A stretch of 64,000 bases of DNA from Zhongshania aquatica (GCF_027257955.1 NZ_JANZNQ010000011.1:62001-126000), one strand, 5' to 3'; shown: positions 1 through 7,621, counted from the first letter of the stretch. Made by a program: numbers and translations. Notes: generated by a model from the letters alone, not told the origin.

Positions 1-135
1 AACGTTGGATGCACACCAGAGGAAATAGTCGAAATCATTATTCAAATGTCTGTCTACGCTGGGTTTCCAGCTGCATTAAATGCAGCATCTGCTGCTAAAA
101 TAGTGTTTGTTGAGCGGGGAATAATCAATGTATAA
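1..135 (+). CDS. carboxymuconolactone decarboxylase family protein, C-terminal fragment
   Basis: An open frame runs in from the left edge and ends in TAA at 133-135. Its 44 residues carry the family C-terminal signature: [11 protein letters not shown], then an AGFPAALNA-type segment, then a short AKIVFVERG tail. Members are small helical AhpD-like proteins acting as decarboxylases or as peroxidase-type alkylhydroperoxidases. The catalytic Cys/His region lies outside the window, so the precise reaction cannot be told. The gene abuts an attC-like site that begins inside its stop region, as in integron cassettes, where the reading frame usually ends at the start of attC. Only the 3' end is visible. 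Confidence 0.75.
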   Translation, partial: NVGCTPEEIVEIIIQMSVYAGFPAALNAASAAKIVFVERGIINV

Positions 136-177
136 CAAAGCGTTGCACCGGACAAGCCGGTGAACGCGACGTTAGGT
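130..177 (+). other. attC-like site (integron cassette recombination site)
   Basis: A TAAC core (133-136) and a right R' box GTTAGGT (171-177, matching GTTRRRY) bracket a hairpin. Arm GCGTTGCACCGG pairs with CCGGTGAACGCG over a 4-nt loop, leaving one unpaired C on the left arm. The unpaired aaa/gac spacers between the R boxes and the inner stem, plus the extrahelical base, match the R-spacer-L architecture of attC sites. The left box deviates from RYYYAAC at one position. The site sits exactly at the 3' end of one gene and before the next, both on the same strand. Confidence 0.6.
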
Positions 178-214
178 TGCAAAGGATTTATATACATACA
201 AGGAACAATCGCAG

Positions 215-655
215 ATGCTCATTCTTGAAATCATCGCATTGCTGTCGTGCTCTCTGTTTGCGGGTGCTGCAATTTACATAAACATCGCGGAACATCCGGC
301 CCGATTAGAATGTGGTACCGAACTTGCCGCAAGCGTCTTTGGGCCAAGCTATCGCCGAGCGGCAGCAATGCAGGCGTCACTAGCATTGATCGCAACGATT
401 AGCGGTTTAGCCGTTGCTACTACCGCCGGCTCATATCTTTGGTATTTGGGCTCCGCACTAATATTCTCGGTGGTGCCTTTCACGTTCATTGCAATCATGC
501 CAACGAACAAGCAATTGCTTGATCTAGAGCGGGACCGAGCATCAGACGATACCCTCAAGCTGTTGCGGAAGTGGGGCCGATTGCATGCAGTTCGAAGTGG
601 CCTAAGTATTGTCTCAGCAATCTTGTTTTCATATGCCGCAATCGCCGCAACCTAA
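215..655 (+). CDS. DUF1772 (anthrone-oxygenase-like) membrane protein
   Basis: A 146-residue protein with four predicted hydrophobic segments (about 3-22, 50-70, 75-93 and 125-144). The central stretch FGPSYRRAAAMQASLA is typical of DUF1772, a family of small integral membrane proteins related to fungal anthrone oxygenases. Its role in bacteria is unknown. ATG at 215 follows a good AAGGAA ribosome binding site with 9-nt spacing. The gene lies directly after an attC-like site and is unrelated to its neighbours, which fits a cassette gene. The family assignment is by motif recognition and the function is open. Confidence 0.65.
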   Translation: MLILEIIALLSCSLFAGAAIYINIAEHPARLECGTELAASVFGPSYRRAAAMQASLALIATISGLAVATTAGSYLWYLGSALIFSVVPFTFIAIMPTNKQLLDLERDRASDDTLKLLRKWGRLHAVRSGLSIVSAILFSYAAIAAT

Positions 656-890
656 CAATCCAGGGCAGTGGGACGCTCTTATTGTGCGTCGGTTTTCCGC
701 TCTTGTTGCTGTTGCATGCGTGGCGCACATATAGCCGTAGGCCAGCAAAAATCGCGGTAGTATTTCGGGCTTTATCCATCAATGGCTTCACTTCATGGTT
801 ACTTGTCATTCAAACCTGAGTTCTAGAAAATGGTAGTTCCCAAAGCCAAGTTCAATCGCCTGCAAAAAAAGCATCCTAGCAGCGTTATAT
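649..890 (+). other. intergenic region with weak attC resemblance
   Basis: The 3' end of the DUF1772 gene reads CCTAAC, an attC-like left box, and the stretch before the next gene ends in AGCGTTATAT, an attC-like right end. Between them are scattered complementary blocks, for example GGCTT near 785 with AAGCC near 845. The 240-nt span is too long for one ordinary attC site. It may be a decayed site or may carry a lost cassette. I see no convincing gene in it. Confidence 0.25.
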
Positions 891-902
891 TTCAAGGAAA
901 CT

Positions 903-1307
903 ATGTACTACGAATATGAAGATTATCGTATAAGTGATGATCATGAAGAGATTCAGCTAGAGATCGTAGAATCTCTATTAAGATCGTCATACTGGGCCAG
1001 TGAGAGAAGCTTAGAAACTATGAAAATATCCATAGAAAATAGCATTTGCTTTTCACTTTTCTTCAATGGTGATCAAGTTGGTTTTGCACGAGTAGTAACC
1101 GATTTTGCTTCGGTCGCCTATATCGCTGATCTAATAATTCATCCCGATCACCGTTCTAAGGGCATAGGGAAATGGATGTTCGGAGTTATAGTTAATGACC
1201 CACGTTGGTGTTCCATGTTCCAATTTTTAGCTACAGATGATGCTCATGGTTTATATGAGCAGTTCGGCTTTTCGGGCAGCACTAAATTAATGAGTACAAA
1301 AATATAG
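903..1307 (+). CDS. GNAT family N-acetyltransferase
   Basis: A 134-residue protein with a GNAT fold. The acetyl-CoA pyrophosphate-binding segment is visible as IADLIIHPDHRSKGIGKWM (about residues 75-93, R/Q-x-x-G-x-G/A type). The C-terminal part ends HGLYEQFGFSG, the usual GLYExFGF motif of motif B. The substrate cannot be deduced. ATG at 903 follows AAGGAA at 6-nt spacing. The gene is noticeably AT-richer than the downstream chromosome and lies between attC-like repeats. Acetyltransferases are very common integron cassette cargo, so lateral acquisition is likely. Confidence 0.8.
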   Translation: MYYEYEDYRISDDHEEIQLEIVESLLRSSYWASERSLETMKISIENSICFSLFFNGDQVGFARVVTDFASVAYIADLIIHPDHRSKGIGKWMFGVIVNDPRWCSMFQFLATDDAHGLYEQFGFSGSTKLMSTKI

Positions 1308-1402
1308 CGGCTGCACTGGACAAATTTCCGTTGCCACCTTTTGTGCAAAAATACCCACAAAAGCCGCCATCAAAAATTTTCTCGGTGACCCTAGCGTTAT
1401 GT
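1303..1402 (+). other. imperfect palindrome, attC-like
   Basis: Between the GNAT stop and the next gene lies an imperfect palindrome of about 90 nt. The arms are CTTTTGTG near 1340 with CACAAAAG near 1356, and AAATTT near 1322 with AAATTT near 1375. It ends in AGCGTTATGT at 1394-1402, the kind of right end often seen just before the next cassette gene. The left box is degenerate because no AAC core is seen. Size and shape fit a medium-length attC site. Confidence 0.4.
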
Positions 1403-1426
1403 ATTTAATGCCCAAAGGAGTGATAT

Positions 1427-2182
1427 GTGAAAAGAAGTAATTCAACAACAGAAAGGCTGTTTAGGTCTGCAGGAATTTCTGAGGGCATGAAAGTCCTTGA
1501 ACTGGGAAGTGGCCCCGGAGAGATATCTGAACTTCTGAGTGATATTGTCGGTCCTGCTGGCAGTGTGCTAGCCATTGATCGCAGTGAAGATATGATATCT
1601 TTCGCCTCGAAAAGTCTCGAGAAATCAGGAAGGAGCAATGTACGTTTTTTACAAGCCGATTTGAATGATGCTCCGAAGTACTTGGAAAGCATTGATCTTT
1701 TGTCTTTTGATGCAGTGGTTGGCCGTCGGGTTCTGATGTATTTGCCCCGCCCTGATAGAGTTCTTTCCAGTTTGTTACCTTGGTTGCGAGAGGGTGGCTT
1801 AGTCGTTTTTGAGGAGCACGACTCTACTATTTGTCCGGGTTTTGTTACTGCTATGCCAGCACACGAACGAGGCGTATCTTTGCTCGAAAAAATGCTTGCC
1901 GAAGAAGGTGTTGATACGTCTATGGGATTCCATTTGCCGGCTACTTTTTCTAAAGCCGGACTAAAGTTTGAGGCAATTTGGGCAGAGGCGGTTATCGACG
2001 GGCAAGGCGACCAATATTCCCTTGGGGAGCTTTTGGAATTGCTTAAATCACGTATGGAGTCGTCGAATGTTGCCGTCGCGTCTGAAATTGATGAGCTGAT
2101 AGCACAAATTGAAATAGAGAGGGAGCCGACGACGGTATTTGTTAGTGGAATGCGTTTCTGTTCCAAGGCTATAAAAAGGTGA
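1427..2182 (+). CDS. class I SAM-dependent methyltransferase
   Basis: A 251-residue Rossmann methyltransferase. Motif I is VLELGSGPGE (about residues 20-29), the acidic residue of motif II lies in VLAIDRSEDM, and motif III is near DAVVGRRVLMYLP. This resembles UbiE/arsM-like small-molecule methyltransferases, but the substrate is unknown. The start is GTG at 1427, 6 nt after AAAGGAG. The ATG two bases earlier runs straight into TGA and cannot be used. It lies on the same strand as the other small genes of the left edge and follows an attC-like palindrome, so it is probably cassette-borne. A long open frame on the opposite strand is a shadow. Confidence 0.8.
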   Translation: MKRSNSTTERLFRSAGISEGMKVLELGSGPGEISELLSDIVGPAGSVLAIDRSEDMISFASKSLEKSGRSNVRFLQADLNDAPKYLESIDLLSFDAVVGRRVLMYLPRPDRVLSSLLPWLREGGLVVFEEHDSTICPGFVTAMPAHERGVSLLEKMLAEEGVDTSMGFHLPATFSKAGLKFEAIWAEAVIDGQGDQYSLGELLELLKSRMESSNVAVASEIDELIAQIEIEREPTTVFVSGMRFCSKAIKR

Positions 2183-2186
2183 AGCG

Positions 2187-2226
2187 TAACAAATTAGGCC
2201 AGCAGAAAATAAAATCAATCTTGTTA
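2187..2226. repeat. short inverted repeat after methyltransferase gene
   Basis: TAACAAATT at 2187-2195 is mirrored by AATCTTGTTA at 2217-2226, just after the methyltransferase stop and just before a small lipoprotein gene. The TAAC / GTTA cores recall a very short or decayed attC site, but the right box does not match GTTRRRY and the inner stem is weak. It could also act as a transcript hairpin. Confidence 0.3.
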
Positions 2227-2241
2227 GCGGATGGGTGCTAG

Positions 2242-2406
2242 ATGTTTAGACTTTATGGCGCTTTGTGCCTTTTTTGCGCTCTCAGTGCTTGTGCTGGCCA
2301 CCCGGATTGCGAGCAGTCCGATTTTTTGGGGCATTGCAAAAAGTGGAAGGGGCAGGAAAATTCGTGTGAGAAACCCGATTTTCTTGGTTTTTGTCCTCCA
2401 CAGTAG
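2242..2406 (+). CDS. small Cys-rich lipoprotein with internal repeat
   Basis: A 54-residue frame starting at ATG 2242 and ending in TAG at 2404-2406. The N-terminus MFRLYGALCLFCALSAC has a short positive end, a hydrophobic core and a lipobox LSAC, so Cys17 should be lipidated. The mature part holds two copies of a C-E-x-x-D-F-L-G-x-C motif (CEQSDFLGHC and CEKPDFLGFC), giving four cysteines besides Cys17. I do not recognise the family. The paired cysteines suggest disulfides or metal binding in the periplasm. An overlapping 60-residue frame starting at 2231 lacks any such organisation and is rejected. Confidence 0.55.
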   Translation: MFRLYGALCLFCALSACAGHPDCEQSDFLGHCKKWKGQENSCEKPDFLGFCPPQ

Positions 2407-2605
2407 AATGTGAATTAATTGAGGATGTATTGCTTGAGCTTATTTAGGTAAAAGTGCGAGCTTGTGTATTATTCTTTGCCGACAAGATTTTTTTTTAAAT
2501 AGCGCATGATAGGCGGGAGGAATATTATAGCTTGGTTCGGGGGCCTCAATCTGGCCTTCTATTTAAAGTGTTTAAATTATTCTAAGGCGATTAAAAAACT
2601 CAAAA

Positions 2606-3163
2606 ATGAAACATCCTAAACATCAAGTCATTATTAAATTTCTAATCTTATGTTCAATTTTAATATCTTATTTTGCGTATTTGACCTACCAGTATGATTT
2701 GCTAACGGGTGGCGTCGCCGCCTTAATTACTTGGAGTTTCTTCGTGTTGTGCACACCAGTGGCGGATGCTGGTTTTCTCTTGGATTTCCCCTTGCGGCTG
2801 CTGTTCGGTATTCGTATGGTGGTATCGGAAGTGGTGGTTTGGGCTATTGCTATCTCGGTTAACACCTTGGCATTGTTGTATTTTCGTGACTTTTATCAGA
2901 CCACGATGCTCACTCGTTTAATGGAGGCGATATTAACCACGCCGTTCCCGTATTGGTTCGTTATTATTCTTTCGGGAATAGGCACATTTTTATCTATTCG
3001 TTTTGGTGATGAGCTAATGGATGTTCTGCATCATAGAGATCGTGAATACTTCCATAGCAATCATTTTAAGTACGAGCTTGTTTTGGTGGTGTTCTTTATT
3101 TTTGTACTATTTGGCTATTACGAACTTATTGCTTCCTTGGGTATTAATATTAAAGGCGAGTAG
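2606..3163 (+). CDS. multi-pass membrane protein of unknown function
   Basis: A 185-residue protein with about five hydrophobic segments (10-28, 33-52, 70-95, 115-132 and 155-175). A conserved-looking block LCTPVADAGFLLDFPLRLLFG precedes the third segment. A charged loop DELMDVLHHRDREYFHSNHFKYE lies between the last two segments and has three histidines and several acids. I do not recognise a characterised family. It stands alone between the cassette-like region and the AraC gene on the other strand, after an AT-rich 200-nt stretch with no clear ribosome binding site. Confidence 0.6.
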   Translation: MKHPKHQVIIKFLILCSILISYFAYLTYQYDLLTGGVAALITWSFFVLCTPVADAGFLLDFPLRLLFGIRMVVSEVVVWAIAISVNTLALLYFRDFYQTTMLTRLMEAILTTPFPYWFVIILSGIGTFLSIRFGDELMDVLHHRDREYFHSNHFKYELVLVVFFIFVLFGYYELIASLGINIKGE

Positions 3164-3292
3164 TGTTGTTCGGTTTATCGTAGAGCCAGGGTGCCAGACA
3201 AATAAAGCCTATTAGTTATTCTGCGTAAGTTATTGCTAGTCAGATTTTTGCGGGCCAAGTCTGATAAGTGCAGTGAACGTAGCTCGCTTGTG

Positions 3293-4117
3293 TTACTCGC
3301 AGTTAACTAATTTTATGTAAGACGGGTCTATGACGGTCGATGGGTTCATGCCGAAGACTTCATTAAATGCTCTGTCAACATGGGCGAGATCGTGGAAGCC
3401 TGCCTCAATCGCTAGATCGGTGAACTTAAGACCTCGTTTCCATAGTAAGGCTCCCCTCCAAACGCCCCGCCAGCGAGCGTATTGTCCGATAGTGAAACCA
3501 GTGTTCTTTTTGAAGAGCTCGCGTAGACGCGAGGGGGAGAGGTGTACTTGTTCTGCTATCGCTTCCGCTCGAACTTCATCAAATGGCAAATCATCTAAGA
3601 TTTTGCAGGCCCGGATAATTCGGTCATCCATATCGGCTTGAGTCTTGCCGCTATCCCCGGTGATGGTTTGTACGACATCTCTGAGCAATGTCTTGATAAC
3701 GTCGGGCGAGGCAGTCTCAGTCATGGCCTTGCGAATAATGGGCAGTAAGTGTTCAAAGTCCTCAATGGCAAGATCAAGAATATCCTGCTTACCCAGTATG
3801 TTTTTCAACGCTGAATATTCGGGCATGTCGAGCGGGATATAAAACAATGCGATATGGCTGTTCAGTGCCTGCACTTTTTTTCGACCCGCGCGAGGTGCGA
3901 CAAGAGAGGCGCGTGTGACTAGCGTTTTGCCTTCGACCTCAATCGTATAGGGCTCGTTGCAGGCGATTCGAATTGTCGCGCAAAGTGGGCTCGTGGGTCG
4001 ATCTAGTAATAAGGTCGGTGCCAACAATACCAAGCTACATGGCCAGTAGTAGATGGTCACTCCGGCTGGCGTAGGGTGGGTGGCGCCATGACTTTTCTCG
4101 TTATTTTGCGATGTCAC
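3293..4117 (-). CDS. AraC family transcriptional regulator
   Basis: A 274-residue regulator. The C-terminal 100 residues hold two helix-turn-helix units of the AraC/XylS DNA-binding domain: AEAIAEQVHLSPSRLRELFKKNTG and FTDLAIEAGFHDLAHVDRAFNEVFGM. The N-terminal half (about 1-150) is a cupin-like sensing part with no clear ligand. The start is GTG at 4117, preceded on the minus strand by GGAG at 8-9 nt. The gene is divergent from the lipoprotein pair at 4239-6076 across a 120-nt intergenic region, so it is the likely local regulator of that operon. This is inferred from position. Confidence 0.85.
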   Translation of the reverse strand: MTSQNNEKSHGATHPTPAGVTIYYWPCSLVLLAPTLLLDRPTSPLCATIRIACNEPYTIEVEGKTLVTRASLVAPRAGRKKVQALNSHIALFYIPLDMPEYSALKNILGKQDILDLAIEDFEHLLPIIRKAMTETASPDVIKTLLRDVVQTITGDSGKTQADMDDRIIRACKILDDLPFDEVRAEAIAEQVHLSPSRLRELFKKNTGFTIGQYARWRGVWRGALLWKRGLKFTDLAIEAGFHDLAHVDRAFNEVFGMNPSTVIDPSYIKLVNCE

Positions 4118-4238
4118 TGATATCGCTCCGCCTATTCAAATACCGTCGTTTCATACAAGCGTGATCGTACGTCGAAGCGCTAGAGTAGGCAATGTTATAT
4201 ATACCTGACAACAATAATATCAAAGATAGGGGAATGTG

Positions 4239-4799
4239 ATGGTTCGTGTAGTATTTTTATCTCTGATTGTTTTTATCATTGCAGCGTGCGGTGGTAAAGA
4301 GAGTTCAATAGACGAGGACGCGCTCAGTGTCGCCGCTGGTGAGGAAGGTGCAGCGCCTTGTCCGATTGCCAATGAGTCAAGTGCGAGAGGCATGCCTTCA
4401 GAATCAAGAATCTTCGGCTGGATTGAGGACTTAGTGGGTATCGGTTTTAGACGCACTGGAACGCCGGCTGGCTATGCTGCCGCAGCCTACGTGAAATGCC
4501 AGTTCGAAAGTCTGGGGCTTGAGAATGTTCACTATATAAAAGCAATTTCTTGGAAGTGGGAAGCCACGAATAGTAGCGTGGAAATTGGCGGTGAGCCAGT
4601 TGATACCTTTCCATCGGTCTTTTTATCCGTTACGCCTGACGAAGGTTTTGTCTTTTCAACAGACCGAAGGGTACTGGCAGCACAGTTGATTGATATTGCT
4701 ACTGCGTTTATTGATGCTATAGATGTGACGCCTTCTGATCAGATTGGGCTACCTTTAGCAGCCCTCGATTCAGAATTTGGTTTGCAGGTAATGTTATGA
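4239..4799 (+). CDS. lipoprotein, truncated M28-peptidase-like
   Basis: A 186-residue exported protein with lipobox IAAC (Cys near residue 17). Residues about 50-130 resemble the N-terminal start of secreted M28 aminopeptidases (SRIFGWIEDLVGIGFRRTGTP, then a segment on a sequence near a carrier domain). The zinc-binding catalytic core expected next is absent. Instead a 50-residue tail follows (STDRRVLAAQLIDIATAF...), so the gene looks internally deleted. ATG 4239 is chosen because AGGGG lies 6 nt upstream; a GTG one codon earlier is also open. Its stop overlaps the next gene by 4 nt (ATGA), so the two are translationally coupled. Confidence 0.55.
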   Translation: MVRVVFLSLIVFIIAACGGKESSIDEDALSVAAGEEGAAPCPIANESSARGMPSESRIFGWIEDLVGIGFRRTGTPAGYAAAAYVKCQFESLGLENVHYIKAISWKWEATNSSVEIGGEPVDTFPSVFLSVTPDEGFVFSTDRRVLAAQLIDIATAFIDAIDVTPSDQIGLPLAALDSEFGLQVML

Positions 4800-6076
4800 A
4801 TAAATATCTCATAATATTTTTATTCTCCCTGTTAACTGCTTGTCGCGGAGGAGATAGTCCCGTTAACGACAACTCTGATTCAGGAGTTGGGGTAGAGGAA
4901 AACGGTAATGAAGAGTCAGCGTACGCGGTTCCAAGTACCCCGCATGCTTACATCCCGCCGGTTGCTGTTGTCGGTTGGCAATTTATGGAGCCCGGTCTGA
5001 TAGTTGAGGTGTTTGATGCGCCTGAATTTAGCCAACTCGACGGTGCAGAAAGTGCATTGTTTGTGAGGTATACGACGACGGATGTACAGGGGAATCCGGC
5101 GCTAGCTTCGGGGCTAGTGCTTTTTCCTGATCAGCAGCCTTTTGCGGAAGGTGATTGGCCGCTTGTGGTCTACGGGCATATGACGACGGGTGCGGCTGAT
5201 GCCTGCGCGCCAAGCCATATATCTCCAGATTCTACCGAACTGCAAAAGATGCAGCAGGGTGATGAGATTGCTAGGCGTTTGTTGGCGTCGGGTGTGGTGG
5301 TTGCGCGTCCTGACTACGAGGGTATAGGAGAGGCCGGGCCACACCCGTATTTGCGGGGCGATTCCTTGGCGCGCTCCATGAGAGATATGGCTTCAGCGGT
5401 GGCAACGCACTGGCAAGACATAGGGGATCGCTGGGTCGCCGCTGGACATTCAGAGGGTGGGGTTGCTGCACTAAATACAGGTAGTCGCATGCATCCGGAG
5501 GCTCGGGGTTTAACTTTGGTTGGTGTTGCCGCCGTTACCCCTGTGACGCAATTAGAGAATCTGGTGCTGATAGCAGAATCTCTGCCGGTTACCGGGCCCG
5601 GTATTAATGAGTCGGTTGCTTTGGCTGCATTGGTTGCTCATGGCATTGCCGCAGTCGATCCGGCATTCAAACGTCTGCTTTTGGAAGAGGGAGGTTTGTC
5701 AGAGCGGGCACTTGAGCTGTGGCCGGATATTGAACGCCTGTGTCTTGCCGATTTATCCAGAGCAGAATCTTGGGGGGGCTTGCCGCCTGATCAAGCAAAA
5801 GGGCCCAAGGGAGATGAGGCCCTAGCAGAATTGCGTCGTGCGCTGGCAGAGGATGATGTGCGCCATCTGCCAATGCGATTTGATGTGCCGATTCGGATTG
5901 ACGCAGGTATTCTGGATTTGGTTGCACATCTGCCCTATACAGAACAATTAGTAGAAACCTATCGGAATAACGGTTATTCGGTGACCTACGGGCGCTGGCC
6001 TGCTCCGCATTCTCCTACTGCCGATATGGCCGCGCCAAGCATCGTATCCTGGATAATTCAGCAATTTCAGGATTGA
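4796..6076 (+). CDS. secreted alpha/beta hydrolase lipoprotein, secretory-lipase-like
   Basis: A 426-residue protein with signal peptide and lipobox LLTAC (Cys16), followed by a low-complexity acidic linker. The hydrolase body has the nucleophile elbow G-H-S-E-G-G with Ser219. A late PHSPT motif probably carries the catalytic His, and an ILDLVAHLPYTEQ segment is in the place of the usual acid loop. This matches the secretory lipase / LIP-type family. It probably hydrolyses esters at the outer membrane or in the periplasm; the substrate is unknown. It overlaps the preceding truncated peptidase-like gene by 4 nt. A decayed copy of its 5' end lies 240 nt downstream. Confidence 0.75.
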   Translation: MNKYLIIFLFSLLTACRGGDSPVNDNSDSGVGVEENGNEESAYAVPSTPHAYIPPVAVVGWQFMEPGLIVEVFDAPEFSQLDGAESALFVRYTTTDVQGNPALASGLVLFPDQQPFAEGDWPLVVYGHMTTGAADACAPSHISPDSTELQKMQQGDEIARRLLASGVVVARPDYEGIGEAGPHPYLRGDSLARSMRDMASAVATHWQDIGDRWVAAGHSEGGVAALNTGSRMHPEARGLTLVGVAAVTPVTQLENLVLIAESLPVTGPGINESVALAALVAHGIAAVDPAFKRLLLEEGGLSERALELWPDIERLCLADLSRAESWGGLPPDQAKGPKGDEALAELRRALAEDDVRHLPMRFDVPIRIDAGILDLVAHLPYTEQLVETYRNNGYSVTYGRWPAPHSPTADMAAPSIVSWIIQQFQD

Positions 6077-6206
6077 TAAATGCACTTTTATGATCCGGAG
6101 TGTTTTATTCGCTGAGGTTGTTTTTACATTTAGCCTTTTGAGTTGAACTCTCGGAGGTGATTGAAATATTGCGGCTGATAATCAAATGCCGTGTTATTAA
6201 GTAACG

Positions 6207-6279
6207 AGGCTTGAATCTCTTTGTTTTGACTCTGTTTGGCCGTACATATAATTGTGATAACTTGTTGAGATTCAAGCCT
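6207..6279 (+). repeat. 13-bp perfect inverted repeat with T-rich tail
   Basis: AGGCTTGAATCTC at 6207-6219 is exactly complementary to GAGATTCAAGCCT at 6267-6279, with 47 nt between and TTTTA following. It lies in the 497-nt stretch after the hydrolase gene. It could be the terminator of the hydrolase operon, with a long loop, or the ends of a very small mobile-element relic. No target duplication is obvious. Confidence 0.5.
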
Positions 6280-6318
6280 TTTTATGTCCCATTTGCGGGG
6301 CCAAAATGAGGTAGTAGT

Positions 6319-6480
6319 GTGAATAGATATCTCGTGATATTCATATTCTGCTTTTAGGGAGAGTATGCTTTTGGGGAAATACTGACAGGAGTTAAAGGGG
6401 CGGCAAAACCATAACGATGAGTTAGAGTTTCCGGCTACAAGTGGCCTCGACGGCTATGCGACTAGCCATGACAACTTACC
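6319..6480 (+). pseudogene. degenerate 5' end of a second hydrolase lipoprotein gene
   Basis: From GTG 6319 the DNA runs parallel to the start of the hydrolase gene at 4796. TGAATAGATATCTCGTGATAT corresponds to TGAATAAATATCTCATAATAT. Further on, a CAGGAGTT block and a GCAAAACCATAACGATGAGT block match CAGGAGTT and GGAAAACGGTAATGAAGAGT of the intact gene in the same order. The frame would read MNRYLVIFIFCF and then hits a stop, so this is a decayed partial duplication. The rest of the 6077-6573 stretch holds only the inverted repeat and, presumably, the promoter of the next gene. Confidence 0.5.
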
Positions 6481-6573
6481 ATATATTCAATTTTGTGTAC
6501 TTTCTTCGTGACGTGATAGTGAAATGGAAATAATATTGCTGACTACTACATTTAGCTGTTAAAGGAACGTCAC

Positions 6574-7482
6574 TTGAAAATAATAACCTTAACTACTGCG
6601 TGCATGTTGCTTTTTACACCGCTTGTTCACGCTAAAGTTTTTTCACCAAGTTTTGCGTTGAAAGGTATCCCGGAAGTTGAAAAAAGTGCCTATGACGCCC
6701 AGTTGGCAGACATTACTAAGCAAGCGCGTACTAAATTGGTTGGAACTGGAACCTATGAAGTATTTGAGGATGAACTAGAAGTTGCACCATTAGTCATTGT
6801 CATTGATTTTCAGGATAGGCAGAAAGTAGATCAAAATGTGAGTGTAGTAGGTGAGTACCGCGCTTGGATGAGTGATTCAGATTATCAAGAGTTAGCGACG
6901 GAAGCCGATATTAGATTCACGAAGAAACTCAGAGAATCACTAAATGAAGTCTACTCGCTCAGTGAAGCTCCGCAACGCGTCGCCGAGAATCCTAAGAAAC
7001 CATACAACGTTTCTTTCCCCGTTTCGCCGTCAGGATTAAACAGTAAAATGCCGTCAGAGAAACATACGGCGGTTGCAGATGGCCAAGGTGGCTTTAGTAG
7101 TGAAAAGGCATTGAAAGCAACCGAGCTTGCTTCGGAAGACGGGGATTCGGTTATCTTCTTTCCCTATGTGAACATGGTTTTTCATAAGCAAAATGCCGGT
7201 GTTTCTCAAATGAGTGGCGAGGTGCTGATCAATTATGTTGTGGAAATGAATGGCTATTTTTTATTGTGCGTTCCACAGAACTGTTTATCCGCTAAATTGG
7301 CTGATAAAAACTACATTAATTTTATTGCGCCACTAGTACATTTTAGATCTATCACCTCAGACGAAACACAAAAAGAGGTGTTTTGGTACGGTCAAGAATT
7401 GCTAGCGCAAATGGTCAGTAATTTTGTTGTAGAAGGCTTCGATGTACTTGCCGATTTTGGTGATGAAATCGAAGATGAATGA
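6574..7482 (+). CDS. exported protein of unknown function
   Basis: A 302-residue protein with a clear signal peptide (MKIITLTTACMLLFTPLVHA, cleavage predicted after residue 20). The start is TTG at 6574 with AAAGGAACG just upstream. The mature protein is acidic and soluble, with one Cys pair near residues 230-235 (LLCVPQNC). I do not recognise the family. A central variable stretch (about 130-180, rich in S, E, K and A) separates two halves. It is followed by a small CACCT/AGGTG hairpin at 7526-7540 and a stronger terminator at 7589. It is probably a periplasmic or secreted protein. Confidence 0.65.
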   Translation: MKIITLTTACMLLFTPLVHAKVFSPSFALKGIPEVEKSAYDAQLADITKQARTKLVGTGTYEVFEDELEVAPLVIVIDFQDRQKVDQNVSVVGEYRAWMSDSDYQELATEADIRFTKKLRESLNEVYSLSEAPQRVAENPKKPYNVSFPVSPSGLNSKMPSEKHTAVADGQGGFSSEKALKATELASEDGDSVIFFPYVNMVFHKQNAGVSQMSGEVLINYVVEMNGYFLLCVPQNCLSAKLADKNYINFIAPLVHFRSITSDETQKEVFWYGQELLAQMVSNFVVEGFDVLADFGDEIEDE

Positions 7483-7588
7483 GCTTCGAGTTGGGAATAA
7501 TCTTGCCAATGGTGAGTCGTATTGCCACCTGAAGCAGGTGTTTAAATATTGGTTGTTGGTTTGATGTGTTAGATCACTAAAATCAAAA

Positions 7589-7621
7589 AGGCATCCACAT
7601 ACTAAATGGATGCCTAATTTT
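7589..7621. terminator. bidirectional Rho-independent terminator
   Basis: AGGCATCCA (7589-7597) pairs perfectly with TGGATGCCT (7607-7615). The stem is flanked by AAAAA upstream and AATTTTT downstream, so it can end transcripts from both the exported-protein gene (+) and the antiporter gene (-). The rest of the 7483-7886 stretch shows no gene I can support. A 114-residue minus-strand frame there overlaps the upstream coding region and looks like a shadow. Confidence 0.7.

Noticed and set aside
1405-2166. 253-residue open frame on the minus strand
   Set aside because: It is antisense to the methyltransferase gene, which has clear SAM motifs and a good ribosome binding site. The antisense translation is Ser/Arg-rich and featureless.
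2231-2413. 60-residue plus-strand frame
   Set aside because: It overlaps the lipoprotein frame at 2242, which has signal peptide, lipobox and an internal repeat. This one has none.
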